DNA of 64,000 bases from Bog-473 sp963750075 (lineage in GTDB: Bacteria; Actinomycetota; Acidimicrobiia; Acidimicrobiales; RAAP-2): NCBI GenBank assembly GCA_963750075.1, contig CAVVPG010000005.1, positions 186,001 through 250,000 of the forward strand, read 5' to 3'. The translations under genes were made by a program, and so were the position numbers. Under the pieces are notes generated by a model. The model was not told where the DNA came from, did no database searches, and worked only from the letters and a program-made list of their open reading frames with translations. Positions 51,316-59,930 of the stretch are shown in pieces. Each line of letters opens with the position of its first letter. Within the stretch, counting starts at the first letter, position 1.

Positions 51316-52842
51316 TCAGTCCTCCTGCGACGGGGCGAGCGCTGCCTGCGACCACTGGTCGCGCAGCGTGCGCCGCAGCACCTTGCCCGAGGGCAGGCGG
51401 GGGATCTCGTCGACGATGACGACGTGGCGCAGCTGCTTGTAGGTCGCCAGCGACCCGGCGACGAGCTGCTCGAGCTCGCCGTCGGCCAGGGGCCGGTCCG
51501 GGTCGAGCTTGACCGCGGCGACGGGCACCTCGCCGGCCCGGGCGTCGGCCACCCCGAACACCGCGCAGTCGAGCACGGCCGGATGCCCGTAGAGCACCGC
51601 CTCCACCTCCGCCGGTGCCACCTGGAACCCGCTCACCTTGATCATCTCCTTCGAGCGGTCGGTCAGGTGGACCCACCCTTCGGGCTCGAGCCAGCCGACG
51701 TCGCCGGTGCGGTACCAGCCGTCGGCGAACGCGTCGGCCGTGGCGTCGTCGGGGAGGTAGCCGGCCATGGCGGAGGGGCTGCGCACCTGGATCTCCCCGA
51801 CCTCCCCCGCGGGGAGCACCCTCCCGCTCTCGAGATCGGCGATGCGCAGCTCGACGCCCGCCGGTGGGAGCCCCGCCGAGTCCAACCGCCACGACTCGGG
51901 CCGGCCGACCGGGTTGGCGGCGATGACCGGCAGCTCGCTCGCCCCGTAGGCCGGCAGCCAGCGCACCCCCGTCCGCTCGGTGACCACCCGGGCGACGCTC
52001 TCGGTCACCGGCGTGGCCCCCCACATGATGTAGCGCAGGGAGGAGAGGTCGTACTCCTCGAGCCGGGGATGGTTCGCCATGGCCAGGGCGATCGGCGCCA
52101 CGGCCATCTCGAGCGTCATCCTCTCGCCGGCGATCCGGTGCAGCACCTCGTCGAGGTCGAACCGCCGGTAGAGCCGGACGGACGCTCCGGCCGCGACCGC
52201 GGTGAGCAGGTTGAGCAGCCCGAGGATGTGGGAGGGGGGCGTCGCCACCCCGAAGCGGTCGTCGGGCCCGAGGCCGAGCACCGTGCGCCAGTGCTCCGTC
52301 GCATGGCCGATGGAATCGTGCGTGTGCCGAACCGCCTTGGGCAGCCCGGTCGTGCCCGAGCTGAAGACCAGCACCGCCTCGTCGGACCCGCCGGCGGCCT
52401 TGTCGTCCAGGGGTGCGCGGCTGTGCGCGACGGGGTCCGTCGCCGCTGCGTCGAGATCGGTCACGCCCTCCGCGCCCAGCGTCCCGGCCAGCAGCGGGGC
52501 GGACTCGGCGTCGGCGACGCCGTGCACGGGGCCGGTCAGGTCCAGGGAGTGGCCGACCTCGGTCGACTTCCACGCCGGGCTCAGGAGCACCGCGGCCGCG
52601 CCCAGCTTGCTGACGGCGTAGACCGTGGTGATGAACTCGACGCGGTTGGCCGTCATGACCGCCACACGGTCACCGGCTCCGACCCCCCGGCCGGACAGGT
52701 GCCGGGCGAACGCGTTGGAGAGCTCGTCGAGCTCCCGGTAGGACCAGCTCGCGTCCCCCGCCCGGACCGCCACCCGCTCCCCGAACAGGCCCGCGGCAAC
52801 GGCGAGGTTGGCGTGCATGGTGGGCGCTACCATCGGAAACAT
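51316..52842 (-). CDS. Acyl-CoA ligase (class I adenylate-forming enzyme)
   Basis: 508 residues. The P-loop-like motif is LVFSSGTTGLPKAV; the adenylate site has AYGASELPV and WYRTGDVGWL; the C-terminal hinge and lysine appear as DRSKEMIKVSGFQVAP and PSGKVLRRTLRD. It activates a carboxylic acid with ATP and CoA. The acyl pocket is not informative by eye. It heads a minus-strand operon (ligase, ACAD pair, hydratase) for one round of beta-oxidation of a distinctive acid. ATG 52842; MHANLAVA further in is an alternative start. Confidence 0.92.
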   Translation of the reverse strand: MFPMVAPTMHANLAVAAGLFGERVAVRAGDASWSYRELDELSNAFARHLSGRGVGAGDRVAVMTANRVEFITTVYAVSKLGAAAVLLSPAWKSTEVGHSLDLTGPVHGVADAESAPLLAGTLGAEGVTDLDAAATDPVAHSRAPLDDKAAGGSDEAVLVFSSGTTGLPKAVRHTHDSIGHATEHWRTVLGLGPDDRFGVATPPSHILGLLNLLTAVAAGASVRLYRRFDLDEVLHRIAGERMTLEMAVAPIALAMANHPRLEEYDLSSLRYIMWGATPVTESVARVVTERTGVRWLPAYGASELPVIAANPVGRPESWRLDSAGLPPAGVELRIADLESGRVLPAGEVGEIQVRSPSAMAGYLPDDATADAFADGWYRTGDVGWLEPEGWVHLTDRSKEMIKVSGFQVAPAEVEAVLYGHPAVLDCAVFGVADARAGEVPVAAVKLDPDRPLADGELEQLVAGSLATYKQLRHVVIVDEIPRLPSGKVLRRTLRDQWSQAALAPSQED

Positions 52843-52917
52843 TCTTCTCTGATTTGAGATCGATCGTCAACAGACAGCGGATGTACACTTCTCCAATGCG
52901 ACCAGGGACGAGTTGCG
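52843..52917. promoter_or_regulatory. Divergent promoter region between the ligase operon and an acyl-CoA dehydrogenase
   Basis: 75 nt, AT-richer than the surroundings. TACACT (about 52884..52889) is a -10-like element on the plus strand, and the palindrome GATCGATC with TTGA and TCAA ends lies near 52854..52870 between the two starts. A single regulator could control both directions. Only the sequence layout is seen. Confidence 0.4.
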
Positions 52918-54068
52918 ATGACCGTTGACGAGCAGGACGAGGTGCGGCGGGAGATCATCGAGACCGTTCGCCGGTTCGTCGCCCGCGAGGTCGTCCCCGT
53001 CGCGGCGGCGCTCGAACGCGAGGACCGCTACCCCGACGAGATCGTCGAGCAGATGCGGGCGCTCGGCCTGTTCGGCGTCACCATCCCCGAGGCCTACGGC
53101 GGGCTCGGGCTCGACCTCTTGACCTACATCGGGGTGATCGAGGAGCTCGCCTACGGATGGATGAGCCTGACCGGCGTCGTCAACACCCACACGATGGCCG
53201 CCACGCTGATCCTCCAGCACGGGACCGACGACCAGAAGGAGCGGTGGCTGCCGTCGATGGCCTCGGGCGAGCGACGGGGGGCGCTGTCCCTGTCCGAGCC
53301 CGATGCCGGGAGCGACACCCGCAACATCTCCTGCCGGGCGCAACGCGACGGCGAGGAGTTCGTGGTCAACGGCACCAAGGCATGGGTCACCAACGGGGAG
53401 CGGGCCGCCATCGTCGCCCTGGCCGCCCGGACGGACGAGGGGATCTCTGCGCTCATCGTCGAGAAGGAGCCCGGTCCCGCCTTCGAGGGGATCTCCGTGA
53501 GCAGGCACGTCGACAAGCTCGGCTACCGCGGGGTCGAGACCGTCGACATGGCGTACGTGGACCACCGCGTCCCGCGGCGAACCTCGTCGGTGAGCCGGGC
53601 CGCGGCCTGGCCCAGATCCTCGGCGTCCTGGAGCTCGGCCGCATCAACATCGCCGCCCGCGCCGTGGGCGTCGCCCGGGCCGCGTTCGACGCCGCGTTCG
53701 CGTACGCCCAACAGCGGGTCACCTTCGGCAAGCCTATCGTGGAGCACCAGGCGATCCAGCTCAAGATCGCCGAGATGGCGACGCGGCTCGAGGCGGCTCG
53801 GCTCCTGACCCGCAACGCGGCCGAGCGCAAGACGGCCGGGCTGCGCTGCGACGTCGAGGCCGGCATGGCCAAGCTGTTCGCCAGCGAGACCGCGCTCGAG
53901 CTGGCGACCGAGTCCATGCGGATCCACGGCGGCAGCGGCTACACCACCGACACGCCCGTGGAGCGCTACTACCGCGACGCCCCCCTCATGGTCATCGGCG
54001 AGGGGACCAACGAGATCCAGAAGCTGGTCATCACCCGGGGCCTGCTGGCCCGGGCGCAGACCCGTTAG
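52918..54068 (+). pseudogene. Acyl-CoA dehydrogenase with one frameshift
   Basis: The first part (52918 to about 53575) encodes RRFVAREVVPVAAALEREDRY, LSLSEPDAGSDTRNISC, VNGTKAWVTNG and VDMAYVDHRVP. The rest is in another frame from about 53577: AANLVGEPGRGLAQILGVLELGRINIAARAVG and RVTFGKPIVEHQAIQ, IHGGSGYTTDTPVER, then GEGTNEIQKLVITRGLLA with the catalytic Glu. A missing G in the GTCCCGCGG stretch near 53573 explains it. Joined, the enzyme is about 383 residues and normal for a short- or branched-chain ACAD. It could be a sequencing error or a true break. Its stop overlaps the convergent CoA-transferase. Confidence 0.8.
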
Positions 54069-55279
54069 GGGCCGGCCGGACGCCGGTCGCCGCCGCCGCC
54101 CCTCAGCTCCCCCATCACCTCGTCGGTGTGCTGCCCGAGTGACGGGACGGGTGCGACCGGCGCGACCTCGGCGTCGGAGAAGCGCACCGGGCCGTTGACC
54201 GACCGCTGGGTGTGGCCCGCGGCGCCGGCGCCGATCTCGACGATGCCGTCGTTCGCCAGGAGCTGGGGGTCCTCGACGACCTCGGCCGGCGTCAGTGCCG
54301 GCGCCCACCACACGCCCTCGCGCTCGAAGCGCTCCGCCCATTCGGAGAGGGGCCGCTCGGCGACGATCTCGTCGAGGATCGCGATGATCTCCGCCCGGTG
54401 GCGCCGGATGGCGGCGGCGTCGGCAAAGCGCGGGTCCTCGGCCAGGTCGGGACGCCCCAGGGAACGGCAGACCGCGTCGATGTGGCGGGACGCCTCCAAG
54501 CCCGTGAAGAAGAACCAGCGGCCGTCGGCGGCGCGGTAGGGGTTCATCAACGGGGCCTGGTTCCGCTCCCTCGGTTCGGCCCGCGCCACCTTGCCCAGGG
54601 TCATCTGCAGCCCGAGGTCCCAGCCCAGGACGTAGGTGCCGGTGCGCAGCAGCGAGACCTCGACGACGCGGCCGCGGCCGGTGGCCCGTTGCTCCATCAC
54701 CGCGGCGAGGAGGCCGGCCAGCGCGGCGAGCCCGGTGATGTGGTCCCCGATGCCGCCCCGGGCGTTGAGCGGCGTCCCCTCGTGGTCGGCCATCTGCATG
54801 GAGAGGCCCGACCGCGCCCAGAACGCGCCGATGTCGTAGGTCGGCCGGTTGCGCTCCTCGCCGCGCAGCCCGTAGCCGCTGATGCTGCAGTACACGAGTC
54901 GGGGGTGGCGGCCGACGGTGGTCGCCGGCTCGAGGCCGAGGCCGTCGAGGGCGTCCGGGCGCAGGTTGGAGATGAAGACGTCGGCCGTGGCCAGCAGCTC
55001 CTCCAGGTGCTCCCGGCCCTCGGGACGGCGCAGGTCGAGCACGACGCTGCGCTTGCCCCGATTGTCGAGCGAGAAGGCCGGGTTCGGCATGTCGCTGTCG
55101 ATGCCCAGTGACCCGAACACCTGCCGCATCGGATCACCGTCCGGTCCCTCGACCTTGATCACGTCGGCGCCCCAGTCGGCGAGCAGCGCGGCCGCGGAGG
55201 GTGCGGCCACCCACACGCCGAGCTCCACCACCCGCAGGTCGGCGAACGTCGAGAGCCCCGACGCCGCAGCGGCGCTCAC
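54065..55279 (-). CDS. CaiB/BaiF-family CoA-transferase
   Basis: 404 residues of the class III CoA-transferase fold: LRVVELGVWVAAPSAAALLADWGADVIKVEGP, DLRRPEGREHLEELLATADV, and the nucleophile Asp in RGGIGDHITGLAAL. VYCSISGYG and WFFFTGLEASRHIDAV follow. It moves CoA between carboxylic acids in a catabolic route or racemises a 2-methylacyl-CoA. Its start overlaps the ligase stop upstream by 4 nt, so the pair is an operon: activation or CoA recycling of one substrate. Confidence 0.9.
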   Translation of the reverse strand: MSAAAASGLSTFADLRVVELGVWVAAPSAAALLADWGADVIKVEGPDGDPMRQVFGSLGIDSDMPNPAFSLDNRGKRSVVLDLRRPEGREHLEELLATADVFISNLRPDALDGLGLEPATTVGRHPRLVYCSISGYGLRGEERNRPTYDIGAFWARSGLSMQMADHEGTPLNARGGIGDHITGLAALAGLLAAVMEQRATGRGRVVEVSLLRTGTYVLGWDLGLQMTLGKVARAEPRERNQAPLMNPYRAADGRWFFFTGLEASRHIDAVCRSLGRPDLAEDPRFADAAAIRRHRAEIIAILDEIVAERPLSEWAERFEREGVWWAPALTPAEVVEDPQLLANDGIVEIGAGAAGHTQRSVNGPVRFSDAEVAPVAPVPSLGQHTDEVMGELRGGGGDRRPAGP

Positions 55280-56865
55280 GCGCCGACCCCGCGCCCGTCG
55301 TGGCCGGCCCGCTCCCGGAGCACGTCCTTGACGACCTTCCCGGTGGCGTTGACGGGCAGCTCATCGACCAGCTCGACGACCCGGGGGACCTTGTAGTTGG
55401 CCATCTGGTCGCGACACCACCCGATGATGGCCGCGCTCGACGTCTGCTCCGACCGCGGTACGACGAAGGCCATGCCGACCTCACCGAGGCGGGCGTCGGG
55501 GATCCCGATCACCGCGGCGGCCACCACGTCGGGGTGACGCAGGAGGATGTTCTCGATCTCGGCGGGATACGCGTTGAAACCGCCGGCGATGAACATGTCC
55601 TTGGAGCGCCCCACGATCCGCAGGCGGCCCGTCCCGTCGACGACGCCGACGTCACCCGTGCGCAGCCAGCCGTCCGGTGACAGCGTGCGCGCGGTGGCCT
55701 CGGGGTCGTCGAGGTAGCCGACCATCACGCTGGCCCCCCGCAACAGGATCTCGCCCGGCTCCCCCGCCGGCACCTCGTTGTCGTCGCCGTCGACGATGCG
55801 GAGCTCGAACCCCGGTCGCGGCCGGCCCACCGTGGTGGCGATCGTCTCCACGTCGTCCTCCGGGGAGGTGGCGGCGGCGGTCCCCGCCTCCGTCAGCCCG
55901 TAGCCGGTGATGATCGTCGAGAAGGGCAGCTCCTCGTCGACCCGGCGGATGAGCTCGACGGGGATGTCGGCGGCGCCGGTGACCGCCACCCGCAGGCTCG
56001 ACAGGTCCCGGCGGTCCCGGTCCGGGTGGTCGAGGATGGCCTGGTACACCGTGGGGGAGCCGGGCAGCACCGTCACCTTCTCCCGCTCCACGCGGGCCAG
56101 CACGCGGTCGACGTCGAACACCGCCTCGGGGAGCATGACCGCACCGCTGGCGACACAGGCCAGGATCCCGGCCTTCAGGCCGAACATGTGGAAGTAGGGG
56201 TTGACCATCAGGTAGCGGTCCCCGGCTCCCAGCCCCGTCATGGCCACCCAGTCGGTGGCCACGCGCAGGGTGCGGCGGTGGGACATGACGACGCCCTTGG
56301 GCAGCCCCGTCGTGCCGGAGGTGAAGAGGATGTCCGAGGGGTCGTCCGGCCCGACCGCGCCCTGCCTCCGGTCGACCACGGCCCGCCCCGCGTCGGTGGC
56401 GCGGCCGAGGAAGGTGGCCCAGGACTCGGTGCCTGCGGGCGCCGGCCCGCTCGCCACGACGATCGTCTCGAGGTGCGGGAGCGCGACGTCACCGGCGCGC
56501 AGCATGGCGACGTAGTCGGTGTCGAGGAAGTCCGTGACCGTCACCAAGGCCCTGGCGCGGCTGCGCGCCAAGATGTCGGCCGCCTCGCCGCCCCTGAAGC
56601 GGGTGTTGACGGGCACGAGGACGGCGCCGGCCTCGAAGAGCCCGAGCAGCGCGACGATCCACTCGGCGCTGTTGCCCGCCCAGATGGCCACACGGTCGCC
56701 CGCCTCGATGCCCGATGCGGCCAACGCGGCGCCGAACGAGCGGGCGCGGGCGAGGAGCTCGGCGTAGGTGAGGTGCGTCGGGCCGTCCTCGACGGCGAGG
56801 TGGTCCGGGAACCGGCCGGCGGCCGTGGCGAGGAGCGCCGGGATGGTCGACGTGGCGTTCGACAT
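55276..56865 (-). CDS. FadD3-like acyl-CoA ligase
   Basis: 529 residues. ATP motif ILFTSGTTGLPKG, YGLTEAGTAAA, GWLRTGDVG and the C-terminal MFIAGGFNAYPAEIENIL and VNATGKVVKDVLRE are clear. The stretches MVNPYFHMFGLKAGILACVASGA and SPTVYQAILDHPDRDRRDLSSLRVAVTGAA closely resemble mycobacterial FadD3, the HIP-CoA synthetase that starts breakdown of the last sterol rings; the resemblance is recalled, not computed. ATG 56865 is in a good context; the much longer upstream frame is shadow of the P450 gene. It should activate a cyclic propanoate-type acid. Confidence 0.88.
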   Translation of the reverse strand: MSNATSTIPALLATAAGRFPDHLAVEDGPTHLTYAELLARARSFGAALAASGIEAGDRVAIWAGNSAEWIVALLGLFEAGAVLVPVNTRFRGGEAADILARSRARALVTVTDFLDTDYVAMLRAGDVALPHLETIVVASGPAPAGTESWATFLGRATDAGRAVVDRRQGAVGPDDPSDILFTSGTTGLPKGVVMSHRRTLRVATDWVAMTGLGAGDRYLMVNPYFHMFGLKAGILACVASGAVMLPEAVFDVDRVLARVEREKVTVLPGSPTVYQAILDHPDRDRRDLSSLRVAVTGAADIPVELIRRVDEELPFSTIITGYGLTEAGTAAATSPEDDVETIATTVGRPRPGFELRIVDGDDNEVPAGEPGEILLRGASVMVGYLDDPEATARTLSPDGWLRTGDVGVVDGTGRLRIVGRSKDMFIAGGFNAYPAEIENILLRHPDVVAAAVIGIPDARLGEVGMAFVVPRSEQTSSAAIIGWCRDQMANYKVPRVVELVDELPVNATGKVVKDVLRERAGHDGRGVGA

Positions 56866-57069
56866 GGCGGCCTTCCCCGATCTCGCGGCGTGAGAACGTT
56901 GATACTGACTTGCGAGAGTAGCGTTTCTGCGACGAACCCGCCAGTCCCTGCGGCGGAGCCGGTCCGGGCCCACCTTCACCGGGTGACGGGCAAGCAGGGT
57001 GGCGAGAACATACTTCTTCGTTTTGTGTAATGCTCGTTTTGCTCGCGACCACCAGAGACGGGGGCTGCC
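56866..57069. promoter_or_regulatory. Divergent promoter region of the FadD3-like and P450 genes
   Basis: 204 nt with no coding frame I trust. Two AT-richer patches are present: 56885..56935, carrying the GATACT -10-like hexamer and a TACT-10 nt-AGTA repeat near 56901..56918, and 57008..57041, with TGTAAT and a direct repeat TCGTTTTG (57018..57025 and 57034..57041). These are probable promoter and operator elements for the two divergent operons. Confidence 0.4.
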
Positions 57070-58269
57070 ATGACCGTGATGGAATCCGACATCTACTACG
57101 ACCCCTACGACTTCGAGATCGACACCGACCCGTACCCGGTGTGGGAGCGACTGCGCGACGAGCGGCCCCTCTACTACAACGACCGCTACGACTTCTACGC
57201 CGTGAGCCGTTTCGAGGACGTCGACCGGTGCTCGCTGGACTGGGAGACGTACATCTCGAGCAGGGGGACCGTCCTGGAGCTCATCAAGAGCGGGGTCGAG
57301 CTGCCGCCCGGCTCCATCATCTTCGAGGACCCCCCGGCCCACCACGTCCACCGCAGGCTGCTGGCGCGCGTCTTCACGCCGCGGAACATCGCCGCGCTCG
57401 AGCCGAAGATCCGGGAGTTCTGCGCGCGGAGCCTCGACCCCCTGGTGGGGAGCGGGGGCTTCGACTTCATCGCGGATCTCGGCGCCCAGATGCCCATGCG
57501 CACCATCGGCATGCTGCTGGGCATCCCCGAGCAGGACCAAGAGGCCATCAGGGACCATATCGACGAGGGCCTTCGGCTGACCGAGAGCGGCATGCCCGAC
57601 GTCGACACCACGTACGGCGACACGCAGGGGAGCGCGTTCGAGGAGTACATCGAGTGGAGGGCGAGCCACCCGTCGGACGACCTGATGACAGAGCTGCTGC
57701 AGGCCGAGTACGAGGACGAGTCCGGAGCCCTCCGCCGCCTGAGCCGTCCCGAGGTCCTGAGCTACGTCAACCTCCTGGCCGCCGCGGGCAACGAAACCAC
57801 GACCCGCCTGATCGGGTGGACGGGCAAGGTCCTCGCCGAGCATCCCGACCAGCGCCGCGAGCTCGCCGAACAGACCGACCTCGTTCCGAACGCCATCGAG
57901 GAGCTGCTCCGCTACGAGTCCCCCTCCCCCGTCCAGGCCCGTTACGTCACGCGCGACGTCGAGCTGCACGGAGAGGTCGTCCCGGCCGCCAGCGCGATCC
58001 TCCTCCTGACCGCGTCGGCCAACCGTGACGAGCGCAAGTTCGCCGACGCCGATCGCTTCGACATCCACCGCACCATCGACCGCCAGCTGGCCTTCGGGTA
58101 CGGCATCCACTTCTGCCTCGGGTCCGCCCTGGCCAGGCTGGAGGGCCGGGTCGCCCTGGAGGAAGTGCTCAGGAGGTTCCCGTCGTGGGACGTCGACTGG
58201 GACAATGCCCTGCAGGCCCGGACCTCGACGGTGCGCGGTTGGGAGCGACTGCCCGTCGTCACGCCCTGA
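57070..58269 (+). CDS. Cytochrome P450
   Basis: 399 residues, the usual length for a soluble bacterial P450. The I-helix is LLAAAGNETTTR, the ExxR motif is EELLR, and the haem loop is FGYGIHFCLGSALARLEG with the Cys near residue 349. It hydroxylates a hydrophobic substrate with electrons from ferredoxin, which is not encoded here. N-terminal DPYDFEIDTDPYPVWERLRDERP is typical of CYP families of actinobacteria. Start ATG 57070. It leads a two-gene operon with the SDR behind it. Hydroxylation of a ring or side chain in the cluster's substrate is the natural role. Confidence 0.93.
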   Translation: MTVMESDIYYDPYDFEIDTDPYPVWERLRDERPLYYNDRYDFYAVSRFEDVDRCSLDWETYISSRGTVLELIKSGVELPPGSIIFEDPPAHHVHRRLLARVFTPRNIAALEPKIREFCARSLDPLVGSGGFDFIADLGAQMPMRTIGMLLGIPEQDQEAIRDHIDEGLRLTESGMPDVDTTYGDTQGSAFEEYIEWRASHPSDDLMTELLQAEYEDESGALRRLSRPEVLSYVNLLAAAGNETTTRLIGWTGKVLAEHPDQRRELAEQTDLVPNAIEELLRYESPSPVQARYVTRDVELHGEVVPAASAILLLTASANRDERKFADADRFDIHRTIDRQLAFGYGIHFCLGSALARLEGRVALEEVLRRFPSWDVDWDNALQARTSTVRGWERLPVVTP

Positions 58270-58305
58270 TCAGGGCACGCTCTCGGGGAGGAGAGGAGTC
58301 AAGCC

Positions 58306-59052
58306 ATGAGAACAGTGGTCGTCGGAGCTTCGAGCGGTCTCGGCCGCTGCATCGCGATCGGTCTGGGGCAGCGCGGCGCGCAGGTCGCGCTGTTGGCCCG
58401 GCGCTACGACAGACTGGTCGACGCGGCCAAGGAGGCCGGCCCGGGATCGCTCGCCGTCGCCTGCGACGTCACCGACGCGGCGTCGTGCCGTAGCGCCATC
58501 GAGGAGTCCGTCCGCGGGCTGGGAGGGATCGACGCGCTCGTCTACGCGCCCGGGGTCGCCCCACTGGGCCGCCTGGTCGACATGGATGCCCAGAGCTGGC
58601 ACCGCACCTTCGACACGAACGTGATCGGGGCGTCGCTCATCACGGCGGCCGCCATCGGGCATCTCACCGAGTCGCGCGGGGTGGCGGCCTACCTGTCGTC
58701 GGTCAACGGCTCGCTGACCCCGCCCTGGCCCGGGCTGGGCGTCTACGCGGCCAGCAAGGCGGCGCTCGAGACCCTGGTCGAGGCGTGGCAGGCCGAGCAC
58801 CCGGCGGTCGGCTTCACCCGGGTCATCGTGGGCGACTGTGCCGGCGGCGAGGGGCACTCCATGACGGAGTTCGTCAACGACTGGGACATGGGCCTGATGT
58901 CCGAGTTCCACCCGATGTGGCAGGAGCGCAACCTCCTGAGCGGCTCCCTCATGGAGGTCGAGGAGCTCGTCCGGGTCGTCGACCTCGTCGTGGGCCTGGG
59001 GGCCAGCGCGAGCATCCCCTCGGTCGCGGTGACGCCGCGGCGACCGGGCTGA
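58306..59052 (+). CDS. Short-chain dehydrogenase/reductase
   Basis: 248 residues. The cofactor loop is VVGASSGLGRCIAIGLG; the usual NNAG is replaced by VYAPGVAP, and YAASKAALETL holds Tyr and Lys, with SSVNGSL as the Ser site. The C-terminal part is short and lacks the usual substrate loop. A GGAGG-type site precedes ATG 58306. It follows the P450 by 36 nt and may oxidise the alcohol that the P450 makes. The altered NNAG motif is common in atypical SDRs. Confidence 0.85.
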   Translation: MRTVVVGASSGLGRCIAIGLGQRGAQVALLARRYDRLVDAAKEAGPGSLAVACDVTDAASCRSAIEESVRGLGGIDALVYAPGVAPLGRLVDMDAQSWHRTFDTNVIGASLITAAAIGHLTESRGVAAYLSSVNGSLTPPWPGLGVYAASKAALETLVEAWQAEHPAVGFTRVIVGDCAGGEGHSMTEFVNDWDMGLMSEFHPMWQERNLLSGSLMEVEELVRVVDLVVGLGASASIPSVAVTPRRPG

Positions 59053-59070
59053 CCCGGCGCCGGGCGCGGG

Positions 59071-59898
59071 TTACATCCGGCCGAGCAGGAACCCGGCCGC
59101 CGCCGTGGCCGGCGGGAACGACTCGGTGACCCCGGAGGCGACGTAGCCCACGTCGCTGATCAGCGTCTGGCCGGAGATGGCGGCGGCGGCGTCGCTGCAG
59201 AGGAACACCAGCGGGTAGGCCTGCTCGAGCGGGGTCGAGGCCTCGATGCCCGCCTCCTCGCGGTAGTCGGCGCCGAAGCCCAGCCACATCTCCGCGTTCG
59301 CCTGCGCCAGCGGGGTGTCGGTCGGGCCGGGGCAGATGGCGTTGATGCGGATGCCCTGCTTCAGGAACGGAAAGGCCTGACGGGCCACGTAGCCGCACAC
59401 GGCCTGCTTGGAGTGGAAGTAGTCGGCCCATCCGTGCTCGATGGCCCAGGCCGACGCCGAGTCGAAGTCGGGCGTGTCCAGGTACTCCTTCACCTGCTCC
59501 CAGCCGGCCTCCCAACCCAGCCCGGCGGCCGAGGAGATGAAGCCGATGGCCGAGCCCCGGGGGAGCATGCCGCCGGCCAGCATCCGCTCGATCAGATGGC
59601 GGTGCCCGCCGAAGTTGATCTTCTCGATGTTGGGCGTCCCGTCGGCCACGCCTGCACACGCCATCAGCGCGTGCACCGGTCCGCCGCACTCGTCGACGGC
59701 CGCGTCGATCGACTCCTTCTCGCCCAGGTTGACGTGGATCGCCTTGGCCCCCGGGAGCTTCACCTCGGCGTAGTCCATCACCACGACCTCGGCGCCGGCG
59801 TCCTGCGCCAGCTCGGCGGCGGCGGCGCCCATGCCCGTGGCGCCGCCCACGACCAGGACCCGCTTGCCGTCGTAGCGAAATGCATCGAACAGTGTCAT
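59071..59898 (-). CDS. Short-chain dehydrogenase/reductase
   Basis: 275 residues. VLVVGGATGMGAAAAELAQDAGAEVVVMD is the cofactor domain; ACAGVAD replaces the NNAG, and FHSKQAVCGYVARQAFPF supplies Tyr-x-x-x-Lys as DYFHSK with the Ser in ISSAAGL. PGPTDTPLAQ and SDAAAAISGQTLISDVGY are as in 3-alpha-hydroxysteroid-dehydrogenase-like enzymes. GGAGGAGA stands before ATG 59898, so the start is firm. It follows the CoA-transferase gene by 32 nt on the same strand; oxidation of a hydroxyl group in the same pathway is inferred. Confidence 0.87.
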   Translation of the reverse strand: MTLFDAFRYDGKRVLVVGGATGMGAAAAELAQDAGAEVVVMDYAEVKLPGAKAIHVNLGEKESIDAAVDECGGPVHALMACAGVADGTPNIEKINFGGHRHLIERMLAGGMLPRGSAIGFISSAAGLGWEAGWEQVKEYLDTPDFDSASAWAIEHGWADYFHSKQAVCGYVARQAFPFLKQGIRINAICPGPTDTPLAQANAEMWLGFGADYREEAGIEASTPLEQAYPLVFLCSDAAAAISGQTLISDVGYVASGVTESFPPATAAAGFLLGRM

Positions 59899-59930
59899 CT
59901 GTGTCTCCTCCAGAAGGACGATGCCGCGAA

